A stretch of DNA of 64,000 bases. Source: Sorghum bicolor (Eukaryota > Streptophyta > Magnoliopsida > Poales > Poaceae). A program made the position numbers and the translations under genes. Shown here piece by piece: positions 1 through 12,500 of the stretch (its first letter is position 1; each line of letters opens with the position of its first letter). The stretch is from NCBI RefSeq assembly GCF_000003195.3, contig NC_012879.2:60795671-60859670 (forward strand), in the 5' to 3' direction. Below the pieces are notes generated by a model. The model made no database searches. It had not been told where the DNA came from and saw nothing but the letters and a program-made list of their open reading frames with translations.

Positions 1-1067
1 AGCTTGGTGTACTTTGCTCAAAGCAATCACCCAAAGAGTGGCTGTTAATAAGTGATGCTGCTGTAGAGATGCATAATATCAGAAATACATTCCTCAGTGC
101 TCACTGATAAAAGTCGTGTGAGATCAGAAGACTTGAATAATAATCACCGATTCACCGTACAAAGGTCATTATGTTTCTGATAATTCTTATTGAATTTCAA
201 ACACTTTTTGTCATTTTTCTGAGCATGTTGAAAACTTATCAATTGGTGTGGTGCCGTACCATCCACTTTCTATGTCTCATTGTTTATAGTATTTTTGTAT
301 TTCTTGAGTTATGAATAAATGAGGAAGTCATGACAATGTCTCTTCAGAATAGTAGTGCCTACAACAGACAGAGAGCTATCCTGGATTAATTTCAGGGTTT
401 GCATTAGTTTTCTTTAATCATTACAGAAGTTCCAGGGCCATCTCAGTTCAATGAGATAGATGTTCCAATGGTGTCATAAAATCAAATACTTAAAGAAAAA
501 GATGGTATCTCAGAAGTCAGACTCACAAGCCAATCTTCTAGGAAACAGGAAAGATGTTACATATACAGCACAATATCATTAGTGAAACCATTTCTGGTGC
601 CATCTACGGTATAGGTAAGATCAACATCTGTTCACTCAGTCCATTTTAGTCACCCATCCCTAACAGTAACAGTGCCCTTTTGTTCTAGGCTTTTGGTACA
701 GTTCTGTGATTGAGACCTTTGTTTTACTCCATTTAATTCAACATTCTTAAGCATCAATATTCAACACTCCATTATAACTGGACAGTGTTCATACTGCAGG
801 ACATAAGCAGTTGAACTTTTTCATCTTTTTGCCAATTCATTCAAGGTACAGCAAATTCTAAAGTAAACAAAAGAATATCTACTTTGCTGTGTGGTATAAA
901 TCACCTTATGCACCAGTTCATATAAGAATAGCTAGATAACTACAAGGCATAATGACTAGATTATGAAGACTTAACTATGCTAAACACGCCACTACTTTGC
1001 CTAACACCCTTCTAGGGAATAACTTATGCTCTGAAATGAAAAAAAAAAGTTGATGAAGATTTACATG
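1..1067. other. 3' flank of the GAUT gene, no gene recognised
   Basis: AT-rich sequence downstream of the minus-strand GAUT stop codon. The part nearest the stop is expected to be its 3' untranslated region. I found no open frame with family features, no RNA gene and no clear repeat here. Confidence 0.5.
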
Positions 1068-3965
1068 TCATTGTTTGCCCTCGTAGCAATGCTGAACATG
1101 CGAGTTGTCAACATCTACATACTTGGACCAGTATGTCTTGTACTTGGAAATGGCAAGGTCAAGCCAGGGCTTATAATTCCCATTGTAATGAACTACTGCA
1201 GCATTATCGATCTCAGCAATGTCAACAGCTGGATCATAGCCCAGGCCCAAGACATGCCAAGTACGATTCAACGGGTATGTCAGGTTGTAGAAAGTAATTA
1301 AACCTGGAGGCAATGTACCCAGCTTCCACAGCTTACGATCCTCATTCTGCAACAGGTCTTCTCTTAGTAAGTGAAACAACAATATTCATTACAGCTTCAC
1401 TAAATGAGGGGCAAAATGCAGTAAGACAATGCAATCAGCAGTAGATTTCTTATGTCACTACTTACCAAATCTTGCCAATAATGGTATATTCCAGTGATAT
1501 TTCGCTTCTTCCACTCCTTGAGGTCAAACATGTTCATTCCGAAAGCCCACCCACAAGCATGCGGATCGAAGTTCTCTGAGATCTTTGGGTGTGAGAAGTT
1601 GAGATAAGTGTCAAAGCGATGGAAACTCTCTTTACAGGTTTCCACAGCGCCATTTACCATCCCTTTAAGATCAATATCCCAAAGGGGTGTCAAATCCTTC
1701 TGTACAACAACATCATCATCAAGAAACAGTATCTTCTCAAGCTTCGGATGAATTTCTGGCATGTAGAACCTCAAATGGTTGAGCATGGACAGATATTTGG
1801 GATTCCTGTATTTCAGATTCTCGTTTCCATCAGAGAGTGATGACGGATCGTGTGCTTTGAAGTAATATTCTTTGAGGCGAGCTGACTCCAGTTGCCGAAG
1901 AACAGAACAGTATGACGAATTGAGCCATTTGAAATTGTCTATGTTCTCCACATGAACAGTTGCCAGTTGAGGAGGATGAGTAATGAACCACATCTTCATG
2001 GCTGCAAAATTAAGTCTATCAGTGACAATATGGAACACGTGCTTCTCTGGTTCATTGGCATTTGTCACAGTTGATCTGACAACTACTGAGGCTGCAAGCA
2101 CATTATCAGAAAATATAGCATAGTGGTAGAGTGACCGATCCTCAAGCTTTTCTTTATCTTGTTCTGCCTTCAAAGCAGCAGCATGAAAATGTTCCTTGGT
2201 CGCATCATCACGAAAATAATAATCAGTTGTCAGCTGCATATGTAGGCAGTGCAAGGGCATGGGTACTGTCTTCGCAGCATGCTGAACCAGAAATGAGTTC
2301 TGTTTCTTCACTGCATCAATATTTAGTTCCGTTGACTGCAACATAGCACGCAATTTTCTTGACACTTCACCCGAGCTGTACAGAACATCTCTAGCCGAAG
2401 ACAGCACATGCCCCATTGCTTTTGCTCTCTCTAAGGCACTGCAGAAATAAGGGGTCATAAGCACCTTACTCTTTAACACAAAAGTGGGAAAGAGCCAAAC
2501 TGATTAATCTTCAGAAGGGAAATTTAGTACCTAGAATCGAGTTCACTGTCAATAAGTGCATCCCCGATAGATGTTTGGCTTTCTTTTATGCACTTCATGA
2601 GCAAGGCATACATGTCTGGTTCCTTCTGGGAGAGTGCAATAGTGGCATATAACTTGGCCATTATTATCTGATCTTTCATGAGCCTTAGTGTTGAATCTGT
2701 ATTAATAAAGCGGAACTCCTGCCTCCATATGTTGTAGCTGCCTCTAACTTTATTGTTAAAGTTCATTGAGCTATTTATTGCTGCATTTCGCATCTCAAGT
2801 TCAACCTTCTTATCCATCTGAAGCAGCTCCTGAACCCTCCGCTCCTTTCTTCTACGTCGAAATACCTGCAAGAGCAATAGCAGCAAACCAACACTCAGAT
2901 GGGCAGAAATAACACATCACACAGTAAGCCAAACAAAAAATCTTGAAACACAAGTAAGTAACCACTGCACTGCATTACATAGTCACTACAGAGGGAGGAT
3001 GGAATTGACCTGTCGCCTTAATTTAATCGGATCAACAATTGTAGTTGCCAGAGTTTCAGCACTTGAAACATTGGTGGTTCCTGATCCACTGGCGAGTAGA
3101 TGATCCCTGGCAGCAACTTGCTGGCGCAACAGCAGAAGAAGCACCCGTTAGAGCTACAAACAAAATAGAACAACCTACCAACTTGTCCCCACAAACAACA
3201 CAGATAATTTTTATTTTTTTCAGAACATACTGTTCCGGCTACTGGCTGGCTATCTCTGGGCAACCAAGGGTTCTCCCAGATAGAGGACGAACCGAATTCT
3301 CTGGCGGTGACTTTGAACAGCTTGATCCGGCCATGCTGGTCAGTGTACGCGATCGTCTTTTCAGCCTTATCCACATCCTGCTAACCATTCACCGTGCAAA
3401 CATTAGTGTGGCGAGCGAAGCAACACAATGCAATCGCGTGCCCTGAGCAGCCAAATTCAGATAGATAAATAATAAAGAGTGACCTGTAGCTTGCTGCAGC
3501 CAGGGCAGTTCTCGCGAGTCCCGCGGTCTCTGACAATCCAAAATCACACGGCAACAGCGAAGTCAGAGACTTTACTGAATCGCGTAATGAGGAAGGAAGA
3601 AGGATGGATGGCGATGGTTTCTTACGCTCGGTGACCCGAGAAGAGCCACTGCGACACCGCTGATCTGGCGGCGGGCACATGGATCACGACCTGCGGAGGA
3701 GGAGAAGCGGCGGGAACAATGAGAAAAGGAAAGAGCCCTGGTTCTAAGGGTTGGAACGCAGTGAACCTAACATTTCGCCGTTGCGGTGAACAGTGCGGGG
3801 GTGAGCGGCGACGCGGTGGGTACAAACCTGGAAGGAGAGGAAGCAGAGGAGGATGAGGAGGAGGACCAGGAGGCCCGGGCGCCGCCGCAGTGGGAGCGTG
3901 GTTCTGGGATACGCTGCCGCGGCCGCGGCCGCCGCCGACGAGGCGGAGGAGGAGGAGGACGCCAT
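1068..3965 (-). CDS. GAUT: GAUT-type (GT8) galacturonosyltransferase
   Basis: Predicted Golgi type II membrane glycosyltransferase of the GAUT family, whose members add galacturonic acid from UDP-GalA to homogalacturonan pectin. Six exons joined in phase: 3965-3828, 3377-3231, 3120-3010, 2865-2531, 2438-1466, 1346-1068, giving 660 aa, normal for the GAUT1/3/4 group. The first exon encodes a Ser/Ala-rich start, a basic patch and a short hydrophobic anchor (residues 31-46). Residues 133-243 form the variable charged stem. The GT8 domain fills the C-terminal half: the DDD metal/UDP-sugar motif is at 484-486 (FLDDDVVVQKD), then ACGWAFGMNMFDLKEW, then LGTLPPGLITFY, and the HxxGxxKPW motif HYNGNYKPW at 621-629. 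All borders are GT-AG. The exact GAUT number is not assigned; the C-terminus looks closest to the GAUT1/3/4 clade. The link from exon 1 to exon 2 is the least certain joint because the N-terminus is poorly conserved. Confidence 0.93.
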
Positions 3966-6300
3966 GGACCGGGAGTGGAGTGATGGGATGCGGATTTTTT
4001 TTTTTTTTTAAAAAAAAGAAATATTTAGGGAGATGGATTTTGGGGGACGAGAGCTGGGTGTACTAGGTACTAGCAGGAAGAATGACGAATCTTTTTCTGG
4101 CCATAACGGTTAACGGGAATGGACGGCACGTTTGTCGGGATTACGGTTCTTCTTGTGGCCTATAAAAATGCCACCTTCACCCGTGTCCGTGTTAAAAGAG
4201 TGATGATATGTGCTAAACGAGTGACCACGGCAATCACTTTGATTTGGAGGAAAGAGCGATCAGGCAATGCCTAGACGAGGGTTAGATAAGTATGGTGTGA
4301 TACGGAACATCAATGGTTGGCCTACCTCTACTTTTTTGTTAAGGTGGGAGAGAAAAGTCTATGAATAAATCAGCTAACAGTAGTACTTTCTGTCATGGTT
4401 TATCAGCCAAACGAACAACTGTCATCTAAGCATTTTGCTGACGTGGTAAGATAGTTATTGAAGAAAGAGAGTAAAAATTATAGAAAGTTAGAAACCATGG
4501 CTACACGAGAACAAGACATAAAGGGATGTGACTGGTAGAAAATGAAGAGACAATAAATGTTATTGGATAAAAAATTATCTCGTAGAAACTATCCATTGGA
4601 AATATAGTTTCTATGTATAGTGTCTTTGAAAATTAATAAGTATAACATTGAGACTGCTCTAAGAAACCAATGTTTTATTAAGATTAGTGTGCTTGTATTG
4701 CACGTTGTCTCTAGGAAATGTCTTCTTTAAGATACCAAGTGACTTTAAGAGAGGGATAATAAAGCATTTTAGAATCTTTTCATATGTTCCATAAGGGCGT
4801 AGTGTAGATGACGGTGCTCGTAAAGAGCATCTAGGTGTGATGTGTAAAGAGTTGATGTCACTAACTCACTATAGAAACATTGTTGTGGAGTAAATGGGAC
4901 TAAGGTTGTGATAGATACAAAACCATAATACTCTGGACTCAAGACCGCGTTGCTCTTCTTTAGTTAGACTGTTAGACCTTGTTCAGTTAATCCCCTATCA
5001 AGAGGATTAGAAGGAATTGAGAGGATTTAATCCTCTTTAATCTCCTTCAATCCCTCCAATTCCTACCAAATTGAACAAACCCTAACTTGTACTTTTAAAT
5101 CTAAGTATACTTTGAACCTAACAACATATCTACAACCTAACAATTGCCCATCATAGTTCCTCTAAAAAAGTTTCGCCTTCTTTCTGAGATTATAGGACAT
5201 ACTACAATTAAGTTCAGAAAAATGTTGCACAAAATTACAATTGAGGTTTATGCATTGGAGCCAGCACTTGGAAGTTTCTAAGGTTGCACACAAATTAGCA
5301 TAAAACAGTTCTACTTTATGAATTCACACTTAGAGTATAAATTCTAGAGAGAGAAATAACAATGGCAGAATAGTATGGTGCAGTGCTAGCATGCCAAGGA
5401 TCAAAAAGTGGGTCAATAGTCAAGTCACCCCTGGGACATGCCTACCTCCTTTCCGTAATGCTACTAGACATGGGATCGGGATACATAATCCACATGTGTG
5501 CTTAGCAGTGTGAAGAGATGGACTTGAAACACACTTCCTTGTGCCGACTGATGACATCTGCAGGTAGGCTTAGTTCCAACCAAATTACAGAACTTTTGAC
5601 CACCCAGTGGGAAATGCAGAATTGGAGGCCTAAATCCTAGGGCACCAAATCCTTAAGTGACTCAAAATCATTTATAAATCCCCATTACCACCAAAAGTTA
5701 TTGCTTGTTAATCTAAAGCGTTTCTGGACAGCCTTTGTTAGTGGGCATCCCACTAGAAATGTCGATAATAAAGGAATGCAGAGTGCCGCCACATTGCTTT
5801 ATTTGGATTAGCTTAAACCAGCTACAGAGGGAGTATGACCAAATCTGTATGGGCAAGCAATGATTCAACATCACTTTCTGTCTCAAGATTTTCAGCAATT
5901 ATAATATATATTTCTTCTATATAATAACAATGGTTGATAAAATCTTTGTTGTAGTGATTAGAGTATTTGTTTTCTTCACATTTGGCTATAAAAGTTCAGA
6001 ACTTGTACAGAACCATGACTAGCAGAAAAATGGACTGAATGACCATGACTGGAACTATTGTAAGTGCAATCTGATGCAATTCAACTCAGACAAGACTTCC
6101 ATGGAAGAATGGTTGAATTTTATGCATATGCCAACTAAAAAGTCATCATCTTTGTGTACCGCTACACTGTTACATTGATCATCATGATCGCCGTAAACTT
6201 CGTCATGACAACAAAAATTGTGGTCTACTACCTTTACAACGTACCTCCGCATCAGAATCGATCAGTTCATCCTAAATGTCCTCATGACCATGCCATGCAT
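3966..6300. other. Intergenic: GAUT 5' side and RLCK 3' side
   Basis: Holds the GAUT leader and promoter (a T-run/A-run lies at 3994-4017, just upstream of the start) and the 3' flank of the kinase. One small MITE is at 4975-5082. Around 4490-4670 the sequence resembles the MITE at 20710-20912, but the ends are not clear. Minus-strand 5700-5890 gives short stretches resembling the zinc-binding tail of LINE polymerases, too decayed to annotate as an element. No intact gene seen. Confidence 0.45.
4975..5082. mobile_element. Small Tourist-like MITE
   Basis: A 108-bp AT-rich foldback. The left end GACCTTGTTCAGTT matches the reverse complement of the right end AATTGAACAAACCC imperfectly, and the inside is largely self-complementary (GGATTAGAAGG against CCTTCAATCC). 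It is flanked by TTA on the left and TAA on the right, so the target duplication is not clean. Confidence 0.55.
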
Positions 6301-9300
6301 CTACCTGCCCCTGGAGCTGGAGTTGTTCCTAGCGCTGTCACTCCTAGGGGACTGCACCTGACTGCGACGCGAGGACGAGGAGCTGTTCCTGGGCTCCCTC
6401 ATCACCCTGCTCTTCACGGACTCGATCTTCTCCAGTGCCTCCACCACTTCCTTCATGGATGGCCGGCTCTTTGGGTCACCGTTCAGGCACTTGAGGGTCA
6501 GCTGAGCAGCCAGGAGGGCTCCTTTGGGATTGTACTGCCCCTCCAGCCCACTGTCCATCAGCTGGCTAAGCTTCCTCCGGTCAGACAACAATGGCCTTGC
6601 CCAGTTTACCAAGTTCACCTTCTCGCTCTGGCGGCTTGGGTCCAACGCCCTCAGACCAGAGATCATCTCCAGTAGTACAACACCAAAGCCATACACATCA
6701 CTCTTCACATACAGGTGGCCTAGTTCATGAAAGATGCAATCAGTTAACATTTAGCTCTATGAAAAGAGCATTTCCCTTAGTATGCATTTATGATGCTTAC
6801 ACAAATTGTCAACAATAATAAGGAATAAACATATGGGAGGGAGAAAAACCCTGATATACATACCGGTAGAAACATACTCTGGAGCTGCATAGCCATAGGT
6901 TCCCATGACTCTTGTTGTCACATGAGACTCCCCACCATCTGGACCATGCTTGGCTAATCCGAAGTCTGAGAGCTTCGCGTTGAAGTGCTGAACATGATAT
7001 CGGTGTGTGTTGATTATAGTATCGCTCAGGTAACAACAGTTCGTTTTTTTTTGTTTTTTTTTTGACGAGACCAACAGTTCGTTATCAGTAGCTCTGGAAA
7101 GAGTATTTTACCGAATCCAGTAAGATGTTGGAAGCCTTGAAGTCTCGGTAGATGATCTGCCTTTCTGATGAATGAAGAAATGCGAGGCCACGAGCTGCAC
7201 CAATGAGAATCTTCAGCCTGAGGCTCCAAGGCAGCGGCTCAGAAACCGCCCCTCCTGTCAATGGTGAATAATCAGTATTAATATTACAACTAGAAAATAA
7301 GATGTTTCACACAAACAAAATACCCTGAATGGCCCAGAAATAGTAACAGGGAAAACAAGTGGAACCAACTTTTTCATCATGAATTTCCATTTTGACTCGG
7401 CAAGGATAAATGAAGGCTGAAGCAACAAGATATCGTACAGGTCTGGGCAATTTGGCTGATGCTGACATCCTCCAAAAATGCTCGTTAGTTGTATGGCACT
7501 ATGGACTATGGTGCTTCATATATAATATTTTATGAAAATGATTTGAGATGCAGATGAAGCACCAACATTTGCAAAGTGCGCTACTGCAGGTGAAGTTGGC
7601 ATAAAGAGTTTTGACCAATGTGACATAAAGAGATGTTTCTGGATCAAATACTATCATTAGGGAAAAAAATATCTTCTAAATATACTCACTTCGGAACAGG
7701 TGGTTCTCCAAGCTCCCCTTTGACATGAACTCATATACGAGTAGTAGCTCGTTGTCATCCATGGAATAGCCCAAGAGTTTGACAAGATTGGGATGTGAAA
7801 TCCTCCCGAGGAAATTGACTTCAGACTGCATTGGAAACAAGCAAATTATTTTTTTGGGAGAAAAGCATATTTAAGAGAGTATTATTTCTTTCTAAGTCGG
7901 GGGGGGGGGGGGGGGGGGGGGGGGGGATAAAGGAAGCCATGGAGTAAATCAGAAACCCTTATATGTTGACAAGACTAAAAATAGGAAAGATAGAAATAAA
8001 AAATGTGAGAGCACAGGACCATGCACTAAGTCCCAACAGCTAGATCATTCTGATTGTAAATAAAAAAGGAAAGAATACTGATAAAGAACTAGACTCTCAT
8101 AGGGACTCATCTTCCAAAGAAGCAGAGTTAATAACATATAGAGAGAAAAAATCAGTACAAAATTGGAACGAACTGAAAAGGGCAGCAAGCTGCACAATTG
8201 TGTACTGATATTTAAGCATTCACTGATTCATTTCCCTAGTTCCCTGATAGTTAAACCCGGAACCACCTAGATTGCAGTCATTATATTTTTCCTAAAGCAT
8301 GCAATTTATAATGTAACGAAAAACTAGCAACTTGACAGTTTCTGTACCTGCCATTGTTCCATTCCCTGCACGCTCTCAGGATTGAGCTTCTTGACGGCAA
8401 CCATGATGCCAGTGCTAGCCTTTGACGGGTTCAGAGTCTTCTCATCAACCCATCCCTTGTAAACCTTGCCGAATCCACCCTCCCCAAGCACAGTCTCAGG
8501 CCTGAAGTTCTTGGTGGCGCTCTTGAGTTCCGCAAAGGTGTATATCTTGAGGTTCGGAGACTCAAGAATCTGGCCCTCTGGGTAATCGTCGTCGACGCTG
8601 ACACCACTAACTGTGGACGGCATGAAGGTGCTGGTGCTGCTAATCGTTGACAGCTTCCCTGTGGTGGCAGAGCTACTAGTCCTCCTCGATGCAGACATTC
8701 CTGAACATGTGACAGGAAAAAAAAAGTGAGGTCTTGAGTAAGTTGGGTATCAGGACAGGGAATGAGAAGTTTCAAATGCATAATAATCTACCATGGCTTA
8801 GAAATTTAGAATTTATTTATATAACGGAGGCTAATTTTGCTATTGGAGATAGATATATACGAAATTGGAAACGAATTTTGCCATTTGGATAGCAAAAGAA
8901 AATTATACTCTCCAATATATGGTGTAAGTGCAGAGGGTAGAGGCCAAAGGGTTGACGGACCCAGATAAATTTTCTTATACGGCGAGAGAGAGAGAGAGAG
9001 GTGGTGTGTTTTATTCTACAGACAAGTCTCAATTGACAGAAACCAACAAAATAACAAATTAAATAAATATAGTTGCAGAGAGATTGAAAATTTTAGTTGA
9101 TTCATCAATTGTCCCAAACATGAGTACTTGGCGAGCACGTGCGCCTTAAGTTGAATAGCATGTGATTCTTGGAAAGTACGTAGTTTGTTAATGATGATGT
9201 AACAGAAATTTGTAAAACAACACCAAGAGAAGAAGAACAAGACGACGCGGCGGTAAGTAAAATATACGCGCGGGCGCGGGTAAAGAGAACAACCGCACAC

Positions 9301-9560
9301 GAGATATGCATGGCATCAGATAAACAAAGGCATGTTCCAGTTATGCAAGCAGAGGATTTCAGTTTCAGGCAACAACCCGAACAGGGAGGAAGGAGGCCAC
9401 CGCAGCAAGCAAAAGATTGAAGCTTTAATTAAGAGAGAAGAAGAGAGGAGGAAATGCTGACGGGGGTTACGGTACCAGGAGTAGCGGCCGACGACGGCGA
9501 CGGCGACGCCCTGTTGCCGCGCTGGACGAAAGCGTCGATGGCGCTGGCGCAGTTCCCCAT
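6301..9560 (-). CDS. Receptor-like cytoplasmic kinase, subfamily VII (PBS1-like)
   Basis: Predicted plasma-membrane-anchored Ser/Thr kinase of the RLCK-VII/PBL group; members pass signals from receptor kinases in immunity and growth. Exons: 9560-9476, 8700-8348, 7825-7690, 7254-7112, 6987-6864, 6719-6301; the phases join to 419 aa. The start MGNCAS carries Gly2 for N-myristoylation and Cys4 as a possible palmitoylation site. The kinase domain shows the P-loop [11 protein letters not shown] from residue 101, the lysine in VAVKKLN at 132, the catalytic loop YRDFKASN at 227-234 (Tyr in place of the usual His before RD, as is typical of this subfamily), DFG at 247-249 and APE at 274-276. The C-terminal tail is rich in Ser and Arg. 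An in-frame upstream ATG at 9716 exists, but it would bury the myristoylation site, so 9560 was chosen. The third intron of the coding region carries a 28-base G run. Confidence 0.93.
7899..7926. repeat. Uninterrupted run of 28 G in a kinase intron
   Basis: A pure G homopolymer (C run in the transcript) between the kinase exons at 8700-8348 and 7825-7690, less than 80 bases from the acceptor of exon 3. The true length may differ because such runs are poorly resolved by sequencing. Confidence 0.9.
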
Positions 9561-12500
9561 GGCAGGCGGCCGGCGGCGCGGCACGGGGGCCAGGCGGCAG
9601 CGGTTGGAGAAGACAAGAGAGGAGAAGAGAAGAGAAGAGGAGGCTCTAGCGGTTGCTGGAGGGAGTTCGATTTGCAACTGCAACTGCGACTGAGAATGGA
9701 ACTGGAGTAGAGCCACGGGAAGGAAGGGAGAGGCGGAACCAACTGCGACTGCGAGTCTGCGACGCAGGGGAGGGAGGGAAGGAGAGAGGAGGAGGATGGA
9801 GGCGACTGCCGACTTGCGCTACTCGCTATATTGTCGTCCTCTGGCGCGATGCGATGCAAGCCACTCGGCTTTTTCGTTTTTTTTTTTTTTTTTGTTCTTG
9901 CTCGTGTGATCGTGTCACGTCTCAGTCTATCATAGCGGGCAGAAGGTGGAGAAAAAAAATGAAAAATGAAAACAAAAAGAGAGTCCTTTGTTTTCTCTTC
10001 TTCTGCCCAACACAAGACGTACAAAGGAAAGCGCGCACGCATGCACACAGCACACCTTAAAAGTTACTAGTTAAATACTTCATCCATTCTAAACTATAAG
10101 TCATTCCAAAAATTTTAGAGAGTCAAAATATCTCAAGTTTAACTAAAATTATAAGGATTTTTGACATCAAATAGGTATACTATGAAAATATAATTCATGA
10201 ATAAATCTAATCTAGACATAATAATAAAAAGTCAAAATTTCTCACCCCCTGTTTTTGGTCGAGTCCATTCTTTAGAAATAACTAGCAGAAATCCCGCGCA
10301 TTGCGGCAGGCGCAACTTGTGAACCTAGGACTCAGTTTTTCCTTCTCCTGATATATCATAAAATTTAGTTAAACTTGATATGCTTTGACTCTTCAAAATT
10401 CTTGAATAACTTATAATTTGGAATGAAGTGAGTAACTATTTGACGAGTGAGCTCACGGTCTAGTCACCGTAGGGACATTCTCCCAATCAGCTCCAATCCA
10501 CTCTTGCCTCTTCCATCATGATTTTAATCAAAGTTGATTTTCTTGTTCTAAACTTCTAGAAAAAAAATACTCTCACAAAAAGAGAACTTCTAAAGAAATC
10601 TAGATAAAAAGCTTACTTTTTGTAATGTTGATTCTAGAGAAAACAATACGATGATGAGATCCAGTAGCAGGTGAAGGGGTTTCCTCTGCAACCTCAACCA
10701 CGGTAGAGGGAGTAGAGGTAGCGTAGCATGGGGTGAGTGACGAAAGGACGCGAGCATGATAAAATTGTCGGAATTTTTTGAACCACGGTCTAGGAAGAAC
10801 TTCTACTTCTACAATAAAAAGGCACGATGAAGAGAATTATGGATGGATAAAGCGGCCGCAAAAGTGCAACATTTAAAGAGGTTGGTGCGCTTTCTTTTAC
10901 TGTAATTTGGTGAAAAGCCGGCTTCAAATAGGGTCTAGGTATGCTCTACTCCACACCCTACATGTTTGGTAACACTTCCAACTTATTCCACTATCTGCTT
11001 TAGCCCATGCTCGACGACGGCGCAGGAGGCCATAACAGCATAAGAAGAGAGGGGCAAGCAAGGGAGGCTATCGCGACATAGGAAGACGATTAGGGCGAGC
11101 TATAGGAGGCCACCTCCATGGAGGAAGATGAGGAGGGAGAGCGGTGAAACGTTTGCGCAACTCGAGAGCTCTCCTCACCAGAGTGAAGGAAGACGAGGGT
11201 GCATGGAGTCCGCGGTCACTAGAGACCGAGTCGACAGGAGGGAAGGAGGGTACGGTGGTTAAGAAAAATGATGGGAGCAGGATTGCATCATGAGGAGTTG
11301 GTTTTTCTGTTCCACCCCAGTGCAAAATTGGCGGAGCAGGTGGGAGTAGCAACATTTTGCAGCGCTCTGCTACCTAAATCTCTAGTGGAGTGGAATGAAG
11401 CAGAACGCTCCCAATCTATGCCTAGTGGTATTTCTTTTTTCATTGACATTATAAACACAAGGCTCACATACACACACTCATTGGTGCAACACACACTCAT
11501 ACTCACTCTACCTAAAGCACCTATCATGAGTAGAAAAACACATATTTGGAGGCAATTAAAAGGTGTTTGTAGAGGTTGTTGGGAGAAACCCATTGCTAGT
11601 TCAATGGCTGTGCAAGAGCACAATTTCCAACTGCGGTTTGTATATGAATGTGAAGGTGTTATTCCCAAAGGCAAATAATTTTTAACCCTTCTCAATTCCT
11701 TTCACCTTATCAACCTCCCTATCTCTAGCTCTCCCCTGTACCGATGGAGCTTAAGGCAAGGCCACCTCTTGCCACAACCTAAGTAGTAGTTATAAGGCTA
11801 ATAATAATCAACGTAAAATTGGTATTTTACAATCTCATATTAATTTGTACTCTCTATATAACCTATCCACAGTACTAGAAGAAACTATTTAAATGGTAAT
11901 TTGTACTCTACTTGTTATTTATTGTTAGGTATTTATGTTGTTAGTGACTAATTGCTCTAGTATTTGTGTGCACATTGATCTCTATAATGCAAATTGACCC
12001 TTCTTAAAAGTTGAAGTTGATCCTAGCTCTGCCACTATCGTGTCATCGTCTAGAACTATCACACCGAACTCAGCCTTGTTAGTTTGCAAGTCCTACACAC
12101 CACCCGGCGGTGGCCACCTACCTAGTGGTCATGGAGCCCACAACTATAGCTTTAAATATGGCTAGCCATATCAAATGATACCAAAGAAAAGCCAAAGTAA
12201 ACTCCTCGTTGGTTCAGTGACCACGAAAAACATGGTTTCCATGAGCGGTATGCACCCACATATAGATATCGATTTCTAGAGATATAGATAATTTAAGACA
12301 CTTTTTTATGAAAACCGTCTTTTTAAGTACACCTGTTTCGCGGTCCCCAATCTTGCACCTCCACCTCATTGACCTCACCTACTTTGGTAGAATTCACGTG
12401 GCCCTTATAACATCTGGCAAAATTCATCACTATCTTTAGGTCCTACGATGATAACCCTACAACAACCAAATGCCTAACAGTGCAAGACACAGTCTCATGT

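Noticed and set aside
5700..5890. Possible LINE zinc-binding tail on the minus strand
   Set aside because: Only scattered residues (such as IQIWSYSLCSWF) fit and the frame changes repeatedly; kept only as a remark in the intergenic entry.
11268..11695. Overlapping 135-136 aa frames on opposite strands at 11.3-11.7 kb
   Set aside because: Both are simple open stretches without motifs in a repeat-rich region.
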